From Aeromonas veronii bv. veronii (GTDB lineage: Bacteria > Pseudomonadota > Gammaproteobacteria > Enterobacterales > Aeromonadaceae), in contig NZ_CDDK01000010.1 in assembly GCF_000820225.1 (NCBI RefSeq), positions 42,196-106,195 on the forward strand: DNA of 64,000 nucleotides. The letters run 5' to 3'. The position numbers and the translations under genes were made by a program. The notes under the pieces were generated by a model. It was not told the DNA's origin. It ran no database searches and saw nothing but the letters and a program-made list of their open reading frames with translations. Positions 55,864 through 63,962 of this stretch are shown here, one piece after another (the first letter of the stretch is position 1; each line of letters begins with the position of its first letter).

Positions 55864-57093
55864 ATGGAGAAACACGAGCACAAAAATCCCCTCTGGGTGC
55901 TGGTCATGACGGTCACGCTGGCAGTTGCAGGTTTCAGTCTCCCCTCCCCGGTGTTGGCACCTTTGCTGCTGGATCCGGCGCAGGGGATGCTGACGCCGGA
56001 TGCCTCCGACTGGAGCCGCAAGGTGTGGCTGGGGGTCATCATGGGGCTCTATCCCCTGTTCCAGCTGGTGGGCAGTCCCTGGCTCGGTCGCCTCTCCGAC
56101 CGCTATGGCCGCAAGCCACTGCTGTTGCTCTCGCTGGCGGGGGTTCTGGCAGGCTATGCCCTGATGGCACTCGGTATCGCCTGGCGCTCCCTCCCCCTGC
56201 TGCTGCTCAGCCGGATTGTGGAGGGGCTATGCAACGGCAACATCGCCATCGTGCAAGCGATGGCAGCGGATCTCGCCGGCAAGGAGCACAAGGCCCGCAG
56301 CTTCGCCTGGATCAACATCGGCATGAATCTGGGCTGGGTCGTGGGGCCGATGATCGGGGGCTACGCCGCGGTGATCTCGGGGGATTACAGTCTGGCCGCC
56401 TGGCTGGCGGTAGGAATGACCCTGCTCAACCTGCTGCTGGTGTACTGGTTGATCCCCTATCGTCCGCCGGTGGCGGCCACCCGTCAGACAGCGACCCTCT
56501 CCAGCCGCCAGCTGTTGTTGCAACCGGCCCTGCTGCCCTACTTCGCGCTCACCCTGATCAGCTATGGCGCCGTGCAGCTCTATTTCACCTACTTCAATAT
56601 CTGGCTGGTGGAGAGGCTGGCCTGGGATCCGGCCCAGCTGGCGCAGGCGGCGGTGCTGGTGAGCCTGCCCATGATGGCGGGCTCCTGGCTCGGCTCCCGC
56701 ATCGCCCGTCACTGGCGCGGCAGCTCTCTCGGGATCGTCGGCCATCTGGTGATGGCGACCGGCATGCTGCTCTTTATCCTGCCCGTGCACTGGTGGGGGC
56801 TGGCGCTTACCTTCGTTCCCGCTGGCATCGGCATGAGTCTGGGGGAGCTGGCCACCTCGGTGGCGATCTCCAACCGCAGTCACCCGGAGCAGCAGGGGCA
56901 GGCGATGGGGCTCTACCGCGCCCTCGCCGTAGGCAGCGAGATCCTGGCGGTGCTGCTCGGTAGTCTGGTGCTGCTGGCCGGTACCGAGTGGCCCTTCTAT
57001 CTCGCCACCCTCTGCTCCCTTGCCAGTGCCGCCGGTTTCTATCTGCTACGCCGCCGTGCCGACCGTCGTCAACAGCTGGCCAGCTGCACCTGA
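55864..57093 (+). CDS. major facilitator superfamily transporter
   Basis: The protein has 409 aa with 12 predicted membrane helices. The MFS A-motif is GRLSDRYGRKPLLL after helix 2, and a related GSRIARHWRGSS loop lies between helices 8 and 9. IVEGLCNGNIAIVQAMAADL and GMNLGWVVGPMIGGY resemble drug:proton antiporters of the TetA/Bmr group. TGGGTGCAGC precedes the ATG without a strong ribosome-binding site. Divergent from the cysteine-cluster regulator, so probably regulated by it. Confidence 0.88.
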   Translation: MEKHEHKNPLWVLVMTVTLAVAGFSLPSPVLAPLLLDPAQGMLTPDASDWSRKVWLGVIMGLYPLFQLVGSPWLGRLSDRYGRKPLLLLSLAGVLAGYALMALGIAWRSLPLLLLSRIVEGLCNGNIAIVQAMAADLAGKEHKARSFAWINIGMNLGWVVGPMIGGYAAVISGDYSLAAWLAVGMTLLNLLLVYWLIPYRPPVAATRQTATLSSRQLLLQPALLPYFALTLISYGAVQLYFTYFNIWLVERLAWDPAQLAQAAVLVSLPMMAGSWLGSRIARHWRGSSLGIVGHLVMATGMLLFILPVHWWGLALTFVPAGIGMSLGELATSVAISNRSHPEQQGQAMGLYRALAVGSEILAVLLGSLVLLAGTEWPFYLATLCSLASAAGFYLLRRRADRRQQLASCT

Positions 57094-57203
57094 GCCACGA
57101 AGGGATCACAGTTCGGTGCTTCGGCCGCGGGCAAGACTTGCATCGGGGCGCCGGGTCTGGGACGGTAAAGCTCTTTGCGGATTTGTTCGATGCTGGAGGA
57201 GCT

Positions 57204-58022
57204 ATGAGTGAGTACAAGGCCATCGCGCTCGATATGGATGGCACCCTGCTGACCCGGGATCACAAGATCTCGTCGGCCACCCGGGCAGCCCTGGCGCAGG
57301 CCCGCGCCCACGGCATCAAGGTGCTGCTGGTCACGGGGCGACACTACATGACGGCGCGTCCCTTCCACCACGAGCTGGCCCTCGATACCCCCCTCATCTG
57401 CAGCAACGGCGCCTATCTCTATGATCCGGTGCAGAACGGGATCCTCAGCGGCGACCCGCTGGCGGCCGCCCCGCTTACCGAGCTGCTGGCCGCGGTCGAG
57501 GCGCAGCAGATGGGCGCCCTGTTCCACCTGAGCGAGGGCATTGGCTACATCGGCTGCGAAGAGCATGTCACCCGCATCCGCCACTGGTCGGCCAATCAGC
57601 CGGACCACCTCAAGATCGCCATCCATCCGGTCGAGGAGCTGGCAGGCTGGCTCGACAACCCGGTCTGGAAACTGGAGCTGTTCAATCAGGATCCGGCTCG
57701 CCTGCACACCTTTATGGGCGAGGTGGTCGAGCAGATGCCCTTTACCCGCGACTGGGCGGCCCCCTATGCGGTGGAGCTGGTACAGCCAGGTTGCAGCAAG
57801 GGCAACCGGCTTGCCCAGTGGGCCGCCAGCGAAGGGATTGCGATGGAGCAGGTGGTGGCGTTTGGGGACAACAACAACGACATCAGCATGTTCGAGCAAG
57901 TGGGGCTGGCAGTGGCCATGGGCAATGCGGCCCCGCAGATCCAGAGCCATGCCCATCGGGTCACGGCCGACCACAACGAAGATGGCATCGCACTGGCGCT
58001 GCAGCGCTGGGTACTGCCCTGA
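57204..58022 (+). CDS. ybhA: Cof-type HAD phosphatase (YbhA-like, pyridoxal phosphatase)
   Basis: The protein has 272 aa from the ATG at 57204 (GGAGGAG 5 nt upstream). HAD motif I is ALDMDGTLLT (nucleophile Asp10), motif II is VTGRH, and motif IV is FGDNNNDISM. The cap contains LALDTPLICSNGAYLYD, closely matching E. coli YbhA, which is also 272 aa and dephosphorylates pyridoxal phosphate and sugar phosphates. It is followed by a minus-strand lipoprotein gene. Confidence 0.85.
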   Translation: MSEYKAIALDMDGTLLTRDHKISSATRAALAQARAHGIKVLLVTGRHYMTARPFHHELALDTPLICSNGAYLYDPVQNGILSGDPLAAAPLTELLAAVEAQQMGALFHLSEGIGYIGCEEHVTRIRHWSANQPDHLKIAIHPVEELAGWLDNPVWKLELFNQDPARLHTFMGEVVEQMPFTRDWAAPYAVELVQPGCSKGNRLAQWAASEGIAMEQVVAFGDNNNDISMFEQVGLAVAMGNAAPQIQSHAHRVTADHNEDGIALALQRWVLP

Positions 58023-58073
58023 GCTGACAAGATGCAACATGGCCAGCACGCGGGCTGGCCATGAAGAGAGGGA

Positions 58074-58637
58074 TTAACCGCCGAAGGAGAACTGGATCAC
58101 CCGATCCGGATAGCGCAGACGGTTGTACTCCCGGCGCAGGGATTCGTAGTGGCGAATGGCCCGATCGCGCTTGGCGCGGTAGTAGTCGCGCTGTTCCGTG
58201 TTGGTTTCGTTGCGGATGCTGCGCTCCAGCGTATCGATATCACGCTCGGTACGCTCCAGCTCGTCGCTGATCTCCCGCATGCGGGCAGCCAGTTTGTACT
58301 CTTCGTAGCCACGCTGATACTGTTTGAGGAATCTGGCGTCATTGGGGCATACCCCCAGATAAGCCTGCCCCTCCTTGCCCTTGCTGTAAGCCAGCTCGGG
58401 AATGCAGTAGAGCTCCAGCCCCTTGTCGTAGCCCCGTTTCCACTCGGCTTCATCCACTTTGAGGCCATACTCGCTGCAAGACGAAACGTAATCGCGGCTC
58501 GCCTGACGGGTTTTGCCTTCCGATCCATCCTGATAACCCAGGTTGTACCAACTCATGGTGCGGCACTCATCTTCTGACAGGGCACTGCATCCCGCCAGCA
58601 ATACCGGCAGGGTCAGCAACAGGATTTTGGGGGACAT
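58074..58637 (-). CDS. DUF2799 lipoprotein
   Basis: The protein has 187 aa. A signal peptide ends at the lipobox VLLAGC (Cys17). The DUF2799 core has repeated W/Y-x-x-G-x-x-DG patterns: MSWYNLGYQDGSEGKT, WKRGYDKGLELYC and FLKQYQRGYEEY. The C-terminal half is a charged coiled coil (REISDELERTERDIDTLERS). Outer-membrane location is likely; function unknown. Confidence 0.82.
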   Translation of the reverse strand: MSPKILLLTLPVLLAGCSALSEDECRTMSWYNLGYQDGSEGKTRQASRDYVSSCSEYGLKVDEAEWKRGYDKGLELYCIPELAYSKGKEGQAYLGVCPNDARFLKQYQRGYEEYKLAARMREISDELERTERDIDTLERSIRNETNTEQRDYYRAKRDRAIRHYESLRREYNRLRYPDRVIQFSFGG

Positions 58638-58843
58638 GAACAGACTCCGGAAAAGATAGTGAGCGGCATTCTAGAGAGGATAAAAGGCCATAACAAGGGA
58701 TGCGCTCCCGTGCGGTCTGGCGGGGTTTATTTGATGTTTTTGTCACTATTCAACGCCGTGCCGGACGGGGCGGCCAACCCGCTTTCCTTGTTATCAGGTG
58801 CAAGGTAAACTGCGCCATCTTTTAACTGGCGCGCAACAAAAAA

Positions 58844-59683
58844 ATGAAAGTCCTGACCGTCGATTACCGCTCACCCGATGCAGCCCAACGCTTCACCGAA
58901 TCCCTGCGAACCACCGGCTTTGGCGTGCTGACCAACCACCCCATTCCGAAAGAGCTGGTGCAGTCCATCTACGACAACTGGTATCGCTTCTTCATGAGCG
59001 AGCAGAAGCAGGATTTCCTGTTCAACCGCGAGACCCAAGATGGCTACTTCCCGCCCTCGGTCTCCGAGGTGGCCAAGGGCCATAGCCAGAAAGACATCAA
59101 GGAGTACTTCCACATCTACCCCTGGGGCCAGATGCCGGAAGAACTGAAGGAGCAGGCGATGGAGTACTACCGCCTCGCCAACGGTCTGGCCGCCGAGTTG
59201 CTGGGCTGGGTCGAGCAGTACACCCCGGCCGATATCGACGCTCACTACAGCTGCCCCCTCTCCTCGATGATCGAAGAGAGCCAGAAGACCCTGCTGCGGG
59301 TGCTGCACTATCCGCCGTTCGATGGTACCGAGGAGCCGGGCGCCATCCGCGCCGCCGCCCACGAGGATATCAACCTGCTCACCATTCTACCCGCCGCCAA
59401 CGAGCCAGGGCTGCAGGTGAAGGGTTCCGACGGCGAATGGATGGACGTGCCGTGCGACTTTGGCACCCTCATCATCAACATCGGTGACATGCTGCAGGAG
59501 GCCTCTCGCGGCTACTACCCCTCCACCACTCACCGCGTCATCAACCCGACCGATGGCAGTGCCGCCAAGTCGCGTATCTCCCTGCCGCTGTTCCTCCACC
59601 CGCGCCCGGATGTGGTGCTCTCCGAGCGCCATACCGCCCACAGCTACCTGATGGAGCGGCTACGGGAGCTCGGGGTGATCTAG
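58844..59683 (+). CDS. isopenicillin N synthase-like 2-oxoglutarate/Fe(II) oxygenase
   Basis: The protein has 279 aa. The N-terminal DIOX_N-like region has TGFGVLTNHPIPKELVQSI. The double-stranded beta-helix carries the iron triad: AHEDINLLTIL (His and Asp, about residues 174-176) and STTHRVINP (His). RISLPLF supplies the Arg that binds 2-oxoglutarate. Such enzymes hydroxylate or cyclise small molecules; the substrate is unknown. The start lies in an AT-rich stretch with no strong ribosome-binding site. A terminator follows. Confidence 0.88.
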   Translation: MKVLTVDYRSPDAAQRFTESLRTTGFGVLTNHPIPKELVQSIYDNWYRFFMSEQKQDFLFNRETQDGYFPPSVSEVAKGHSQKDIKEYFHIYPWGQMPEELKEQAMEYYRLANGLAAELLGWVEQYTPADIDAHYSCPLSSMIEESQKTLLRVLHYPPFDGTEEPGAIRAAAHEDINLLTILPAANEPGLQVKGSDGEWMDVPCDFGTLIINIGDMLQEASRGYYPSTTHRVINPTDGSAAKSRISLPLFLHPRPDVVLSERHTAHSYLMERLRELGVI

Positions 59684-59710
59684 TCCGCCGACGAGCAGCT
59701 GTCAGAGACC

Positions 59711-59740
59711 AAACCGGAGCAATCTCGCTCCGGTTTTTAT
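59711..59740 (+). terminator. terminator after the 2OG oxygenase gene
   Basis: AAACCGGAGC and GCTCCGGTTT form a 10-bp stem with a 6-nt loop, followed by TTATTT. Confidence 0.88.
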
Positions 59741-59847
59741 TTGGTGGCAGGATTGGGCAAAAAACAGAATTAAATTAGCAAATCATGCCAATAAATCGCA
59801 TTTACACCTGATAACCGTCGTAGTGATTGCGCAGTGACCTCCGTAAC

Positions 59848-59898
59848 ATGAGCGCCATTCTGCCCCTGCCAAGGGGCGCTCGATTGGAGTTCTTATGA
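59848..59898 (+). CDS. possible 16-residue leader peptide of the first NSS transporter
   Basis: ATG at 59848 opens MSAILPLPRGARLEFL, whose TGA overlaps the transporter ATG (ATGA at 59895-59898). The transporter's ribosome-binding site GGAG lies inside it, and CCCC/GGGG can pair within it. The paralogous transporter at 62364 is preceded by another frame that also begins MSAIL. No strong ribosome-binding site is seen for the leader itself. Confidence 0.4.
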   Translation: MSAILPLPRGARLEFL

Positions 59899-61208
59899 AG
59901 CAGTCCCAATGGTCATCCCGACTCGGCTACATCCTCGCCGCAGCGGGTTCCGCGGTCGGTATCGGCGCAATCTGGAAATTCCCCTACGTCACCGCCGTCA
60001 ACGGCGGCGGCGCCTTCCTGCTGGTCTTTCTGCTGTTCAGCTTCACCCTGGGGGTTGCGGTACTGATGGGGGAAACCCTGCTCGGCAGCATGAGTCGCCG
60101 CGGGGTAGTCGGAGCCTTCTCCGATCTGCTCGGCAAACAGTGGCGCTGGGTTGGGGTAATGGGGGTGATCTCTACCCTACTCATCTACTGCTTCTACAGC
60201 GTGGTGGGCGGTTGGACCCTGGGTTATACCGGCATGGCCATCTCCGGTCAGCTCAACCATGGGGATGCGGCGGCCCTCACCGCCCGCTTCAATGACTATG
60301 TCAGCGGCGACGTCTGGCCAATCCTCACTCACCTGCTGTTTGCCGCCTTCACCTGGATGGTGGTACAAGGCGGGATCCAGAAAGGGGTAGAACGTACCCT
60401 GCGCTGGATGATGCCGGCCCTGTTCCTGATGATCCTGATGCTGGTCGCCTTTGGCCTCACCCTGCCCAATGCGATGGCGGGAGTACGTCACTTCCTGATG
60501 CCCGACTTCAGCAAGCTGGGGATGTCCGGCGTGCTCGATGCCATGGGGCTGGCCTTCTTCTCCCTCTCCATCGGTCTGGGCATTCACACCACCTACGGCG
60601 CCTATCTGCCGACCAGCGAAGGGGTTGGTCGCTCCAGCCTCTGGGTGGTGCTGCTGGCCAGTATGGTGGCGGTACTGGCGGGCTTGATGATTTTCCCGGT
60701 GCTGGCCTCGACCGGTATCGACCCGGCCTCCGGCCCCGGTCTCACCTTTATGACCATGCCGGCAGTATTTCAGCTGCTGCCCTTCGGTCAGGTGCTTGAG
60801 GTGATCTTCTTCGCCCTGCTGGTCTTTGCGGCGCTCTCCTCGGCCATCTCCCTGCTGGAACATTTGCAGTGCTTCCTGTGCGAGACCTGGGGCTGGTCAC
60901 GCCGCATGGCCTGCAGCGCCATCACTGGATTCGTCATGGTTAGCGGTGTTCCGGTCAGCCTGTCGTTTGGCCCGTTGCAACACGCCACCCTGTTTGGCAA
61001 AACCATCTTCGAGCTGCTGGACTTTGTCACCTCCAACCTGATGATGCCGCTGTTCGGCCTGATGCTGACGCTGCTGCTGGGCTGGAAGCTGGGACGCAAG
61101 GCGCTGCCGCAGGGGATTGCCAGCCATTGGCATCACCTGCTGATGAACTGCTGGCGCTGGGTTGCCCCCTTGCTGATCGGCGGGATCTTGATTCGCGGTC
61201 TGGTGTGA
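59895..61208 (+). CDS. NSS-family sodium-dependent transporter
   Basis: The protein has 437 aa and about 11-12 membrane helices. The neurotransmitter:sodium symporter motif in helix 1 is GIGAIWKFPYV, with unwound-helix residues SAVGIGAI. GFGLTLPN-like and AFFSLSIGLGIHTTYGAYLP segments are typical of bacterial NSS members that carry amino acids with Na+. A 16-codon frame overlaps its start. It is a close paralog of the 437-aa transporter at 62364, with a solute-binding-protein gene between them. The substrate is unknown; bacterial relatives include tryptophan, tyrosine and leucine carriers. Confidence 0.9.
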   Translation: MKQSQWSSRLGYILAAAGSAVGIGAIWKFPYVTAVNGGGAFLLVFLLFSFTLGVAVLMGETLLGSMSRRGVVGAFSDLLGKQWRWVGVMGVISTLLIYCFYSVVGGWTLGYTGMAISGQLNHGDAAALTARFNDYVSGDVWPILTHLLFAAFTWMVVQGGIQKGVERTLRWMMPALFLMILMLVAFGLTLPNAMAGVRHFLMPDFSKLGMSGVLDAMGLAFFSLSIGLGIHTTYGAYLPTSEGVGRSSLWVVLLASMVAVLAGLMIFPVLASTGIDPASGPGLTFMTMPAVFQLLPFGQVLEVIFFALLVFAALSSAISLLEHLQCFLCETWGWSRRMACSAITGFVMVSGVPVSLSFGPLQHATLFGKTIFELLDFVTSNLMMPLFGLMLTLLLGWKLGRKALPQGIASHWHHLLMNCWRWVAPLLIGGILIRGLV

Positions 61209-61211
61209 CGG

Positions 61212-61931
61212 TTACTCTTCGCGGGTGGGCCCATCGGCCCGCCCCTGTGCGACTCTGACGGCATCCAGGGCATGCTGCCAGCGGGTGATCTCGGCATCAT
61301 CCGTTCCCTTGGAGAAGACGATATAGAGACCGGCCTGATGGAGCAGCACTCCACTGCTGACGATGCTGCGCCGGGATAACCCCATCTTGTCGAGGGTGGC
61401 CTCCATCACCAGCTCCGCCATCGGCAAAGCATCGATCTTGCCCAGCATCAGCCGCTCTATCGCCTCCCCGACCGTCTTGTAGCGCACCAGATTGGTGTAG
61501 CCCTCATGGGTCAGCCGCACGTCATCGGCATTACCCAGCACTACCCCCACTCTGGGCAGATCTCGCAGCTGCGCCAGCGAGGTCAGAGGGTGGCGACTAT
61601 CCGGCGCCTGATAGATAAAGACCCGATTGATAAAGAGCGGGCCAACCCATTTGAAATGGGACTCCCGCTCCGGGAGCCGCTGTACCACGAACAGTCCATA
61701 GCCGGGCTCGACCCGTGCCAACGCCAGCGCCCGCTTGAGCGGGTAAATCCGCACCGGATAGCGGGTGCCAAGCTCCTCCTGCACCTCATCAATCAAACGA
61801 ATGGCGAAACCATCGAGCTTGCCGTCGCGGTATTCGGTAAAGGGGGGTAAGTCGTGACTCAGCAGGGTTAATCCGGGCTGCGCCGACACACTCAGGCTGA
61901 TCAGTAACCAGGGCAGCACCATCCATCTCAT
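61212..61931 (-). CDS. periplasmic solute-binding protein family 3-like
   Basis: The protein has 239 aa. A signal peptide (VLPWLLISLSVSAQ) is followed by an amino-acid-binding-type domain: LTLLSHDLPPFTEYRDGKLD, GFAIRLIDEVQEEL and a second lobe with VGVVLGNADDVRLTHEG. No ABC permease or ATPase is adjacent, which is common for stand-alone members of this group in Aeromonas/Vibrio. It is convergent with the first NSS gene, with a 3-nt gap between stops. Confidence 0.82.
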   Translation of the reverse strand: MRWMVLPWLLISLSVSAQPGLTLLSHDLPPFTEYRDGKLDGFAIRLIDEVQEELGTRYPVRIYPLKRALALARVEPGYGLFVVQRLPERESHFKWVGPLFINRVFIYQAPDSRHPLTSLAQLRDLPRVGVVLGNADDVRLTHEGYTNLVRYKTVGEAIERLMLGKIDALPMAELVMEATLDKMGLSRRSIVSSGVLLHQAGLYIVFSKGTDDAEITRWQHALDAVRVAQGRADGPTREE

Positions 61932-62100
61932 ACGACATCCTGTCTCATCGTTGTTCCCGTCAGCGCCATGTAGCGGTCACTAGTTCCAGAAGAAGCTACG
62001 TCGATTATCGCCCAGTAAATAGCCACAAGGTAGAAAAGATACGGCCCGGCGAGGTTTTCCCCCATTGAGTTCTACGTATAGCCAGAGTGGTGACAGCGGC

Positions 62101-62129
62101 ACACATAAAAAATTTTTTATTTTATGTGT
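62101..62129. promoter_or_regulatory. AT-rich inverted repeat upstream of the second NSS transporter
   Basis: ACACATAAAA (62101-62110) and TTTTATGTGT (62120-62129) are perfect inverted copies around a 9-nt spacer. It lies between the divergent solute-binding-protein gene and the MSAIL leader, a fitting place for an operator. The binding protein is unknown. Confidence 0.55.
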
Positions 62130-62187
62130 CAATTATTCTTTCCATGGTTTAGGCTGTTCCCTCATTCATTAGTCAGGTTGCCACCTC

Positions 62188-62241
62188 ATGTCTGCCATCC
62201 TCGTGCTGTTTGGTCGATTTTTTAGCTCGCAAGAGAGGTGA
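62188..62241 (+). CDS. possible 17-residue leader peptide of the second NSS transporter
   Basis: ATG at 62188 opens MSAILVLFGRFFSSQER. Its stop (62239-62241) falls inside a sequence able to pair with the 5' arm of the terminator at 62277-62301. Three Phe codons occur in the last two thirds (LFGRFF). Shares MSAIL with the frame upstream of the paralogous transporter. The ribosome-binding site is weak. Confidence 0.45.
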   Translation: MSAILVLFGRFFSSQER

Positions 62242-62301
62242 CCTTGCACGCACAGTTTTTCTGAATGTTCATTGCAAAGGTCGCCTCAGGCGGCCTTTTT
62301 T
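62234..62301 (+). promoter_or_regulatory. attenuator: alternative antiterminator and terminator
   Basis: GAGGTGACCTTGCA (from 62235) can pair with TGCAAAGGTCGCCTC (62273-62287), one bulge and one G-U, which would sequester the left arm of the terminator AAGGTCGCC/GGCGGCCTT + T6 (62277-62301). The two folds are mutually exclusive. The leader stop codon lies in the upstream antiterminator arm, the classical layout for ribosome-controlled attenuation. It sits between a likely promoter and the NSS gene. Confidence 0.55.
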
Positions 62302-62363
62302 ATGGTCTGTCGTTTATTGCTACAGAGGAGTATTGCTTCGATGTCGTGTTACCCGGAGGTTGT

Positions 62364-63677
62364 ATGAGCCAGGTTCAGTGGTCTTCCCGTCTCGGTCATG
62401 TGCTGGCCGCAGCAGGCACAGCGATTGGCCTTGGTGCCATCTGGAAGTTTCCCTATGTGACCGCCACCAATGGCGGTGGCGCTTTTCTGCTGGTTTTTCT
62501 GCTGTTCAGCTTCACCCTGGGGGTAGCGGTACAGGTCGGCGAAACTCTGCTCGGCAGCCATAGCCAGCGCGGGGTGCTCGGCGCTTTTCGCAAACTGGTG
62601 GGGCCGAACTGGCGCTGGATGGGGTATATGGGGATCGCCTGCGGCTTCTTTATCTACAGCTTCTACAGCGTGGTGGGCGGCTGGACCGTGGGTTACGCCG
62701 CGCTGGCGATGGCTGGCAAGCTCAACCTGAGCGAGGGGAGCGCCCTCACCGCCCTGTTCAACGGCTATGTCAGCAACCCCTGGTGGCCGGTGCTGACCCA
62801 TCTGATCTTCGCAGGCCTGACCTGGTGGTTCGTGCAGGGGGGTATTCAGAAAGGGGTTGAGCGGGCACTGCGCTGGATGATGCCCGCGCTCTTCATCATG
62901 ATGTTGCTGCTGGTGGGGGTCGGTCTCTCCATGCCGGGCTCCATGGCGGGTGTACGCCAGCTGCTGCTGCCGGACTTCTCCATGCTGACCGGCCAGAGCG
63001 TGCTGGACGCGCTGGGACTGGCCTTCTTCTCCCTCTCAATCGGGCTCGGGGTACACACTACCTATGGCGCCTACCTGCCCAATAGCGAAGGGGTGCTGCG
63101 CTCCGGGGTCTGGGTGGTCACTCTGGCAAGCCTTATCTCAGTGCTGGCGGGCTTGATGATCTTCCCGGCGCTGGCCTCCACCGGCATCGATCCCACCGCA
63201 GGGCCAGGTCTCACCTTTATGACCATGCCCGCCGTTTTCAGCCATCTACCGCTCGGTCAGGGGCTGGGGGTAGTCTTCTTCCTGTTGCTGCTGGTCGCCG
63301 CCCTCTCCTCCTCCATCTCCATGCTGGAGCATCTGGTGCGCTTCACCACCGAGGAGTGGGGCTGGTCGCGCCGTGGTGCCTGCCGGGTACTGACTCTGCT
63401 CATCATGGCCTCCGGCATTCCGGTGAGCCTGTCGTTCGGCCCATGGAGCGATCTGACCCTGTTTGGCAAGACCATCTTCGAGCTGCTCGACTATCTCACC
63501 TCCAACCTGATGATGCCGCTGTTTGGTCTGGTACTGACCCTGCTGCTGGGCTGGCGCTTGGGTGATGCCATTCTCCCTGTAGGCCTGTCACCCGCCCTGC
63601 GTCTGGCGCTGCTCTGGTGCTGGCGCGTGGTGGCGCCGCTGCTGATCAGCGGGATCCTGATCCGCGGGATCATGTAA
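62364..63677 (+). CDS. NSS-family sodium-dependent transporter, paralog
   Basis: The protein has 437 aa from the ATG at 62364 (CCGGAGG upstream); an in-frame start at 62265 runs through the terminator and is not credible. Helix 1 is WSSRLGHVLAAAGTAIGLGA followed by IWKFPYV. Length and nearly all motifs match the transporter at 59895 (for example AFFSLSIGLGVHTTYGAYLP and IFELLDYLTSNLMMPLFGL), pointing to a local duplication. It probably carries an amino acid with Na+. A leader peptide and an attenuator-like structure precede it. Confidence 0.9.
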   Translation: MSQVQWSSRLGHVLAAAGTAIGLGAIWKFPYVTATNGGGAFLLVFLLFSFTLGVAVQVGETLLGSHSQRGVLGAFRKLVGPNWRWMGYMGIACGFFIYSFYSVVGGWTVGYAALAMAGKLNLSEGSALTALFNGYVSNPWWPVLTHLIFAGLTWWFVQGGIQKGVERALRWMMPALFIMMLLLVGVGLSMPGSMAGVRQLLLPDFSMLTGQSVLDALGLAFFSLSIGLGVHTTYGAYLPNSEGVLRSGVWVVTLASLISVLAGLMIFPALASTGIDPTAGPGLTFMTMPAVFSHLPLGQGLGVVFFLLLLVAALSSSISMLEHLVRFTTEEWGWSRRGACRVLTLLIMASGIPVSLSFGPWSDLTLFGKTIFELLDYLTSNLMMPLFGLVLTLLLGWRLGDAILPVGLSPALRLALLWCWRVVAPLLISGILIRGIM

Positions 63678-63695
63678 CGCTTTGCGAATCCGTGC

Positions 63696-63720
63696 GGGCA
63701 GGCCTTGGCCTGCCCTTTTT
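63696..63720 (+). terminator. terminator after the second NSS transporter
   Basis: GGGCAGGCC and GGCCTGCCC surround TT, followed by TTTTT. Confidence 0.9.
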
Positions 63721-63910
63721 ATTGCTGGCGTTCACTTTATTACAGGCGTTCATATAAGCAGCATCACGATGGACAGGAGTGCAGTCGGGCAATCTCGGAA
63801 GAGCAGGATGAAGAAGGATCGGAGTGACAGAGTGGCAGAGGGCACTATAAGAGGTAGTGCTCGGCTCGCCACAACGGCAACAGAAGACGCTGGAGTACTG
63901 AATTGCGGGC
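63721..63910. other. gene-free stretch with a hairpin-forming segment
   Basis: No credible gene; a minus-strand frame of 92 codons here lacks a ribosome-binding site and spans the terminator. GTGGC...GCCAC around GCACTA/TAGTGC (about 63831-63871) can fold as a long stem. Confidence 0.45.
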
Positions 63911-63937
63911 AAAAAAAATCCCCATCTGAATGGGGAC
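63911..63937 (-). terminator. minus-strand terminator for a gene entering from the right edge
   Basis: On the minus strand TCCCCAT-TCAG-ATGGGGA is followed by T8. Confidence 0.85.
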
Positions 63938-63962
63938 TTTCTCTGCAATCGCAGCTGATATC

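Noticed and set aside
63670..63948. 92-codon minus-strand frame near the right edge
   Set aside because: It crosses the terminator of the NSS gene, lacks a ribosome-binding site and has a Cys/Pro/Ser-rich random composition.
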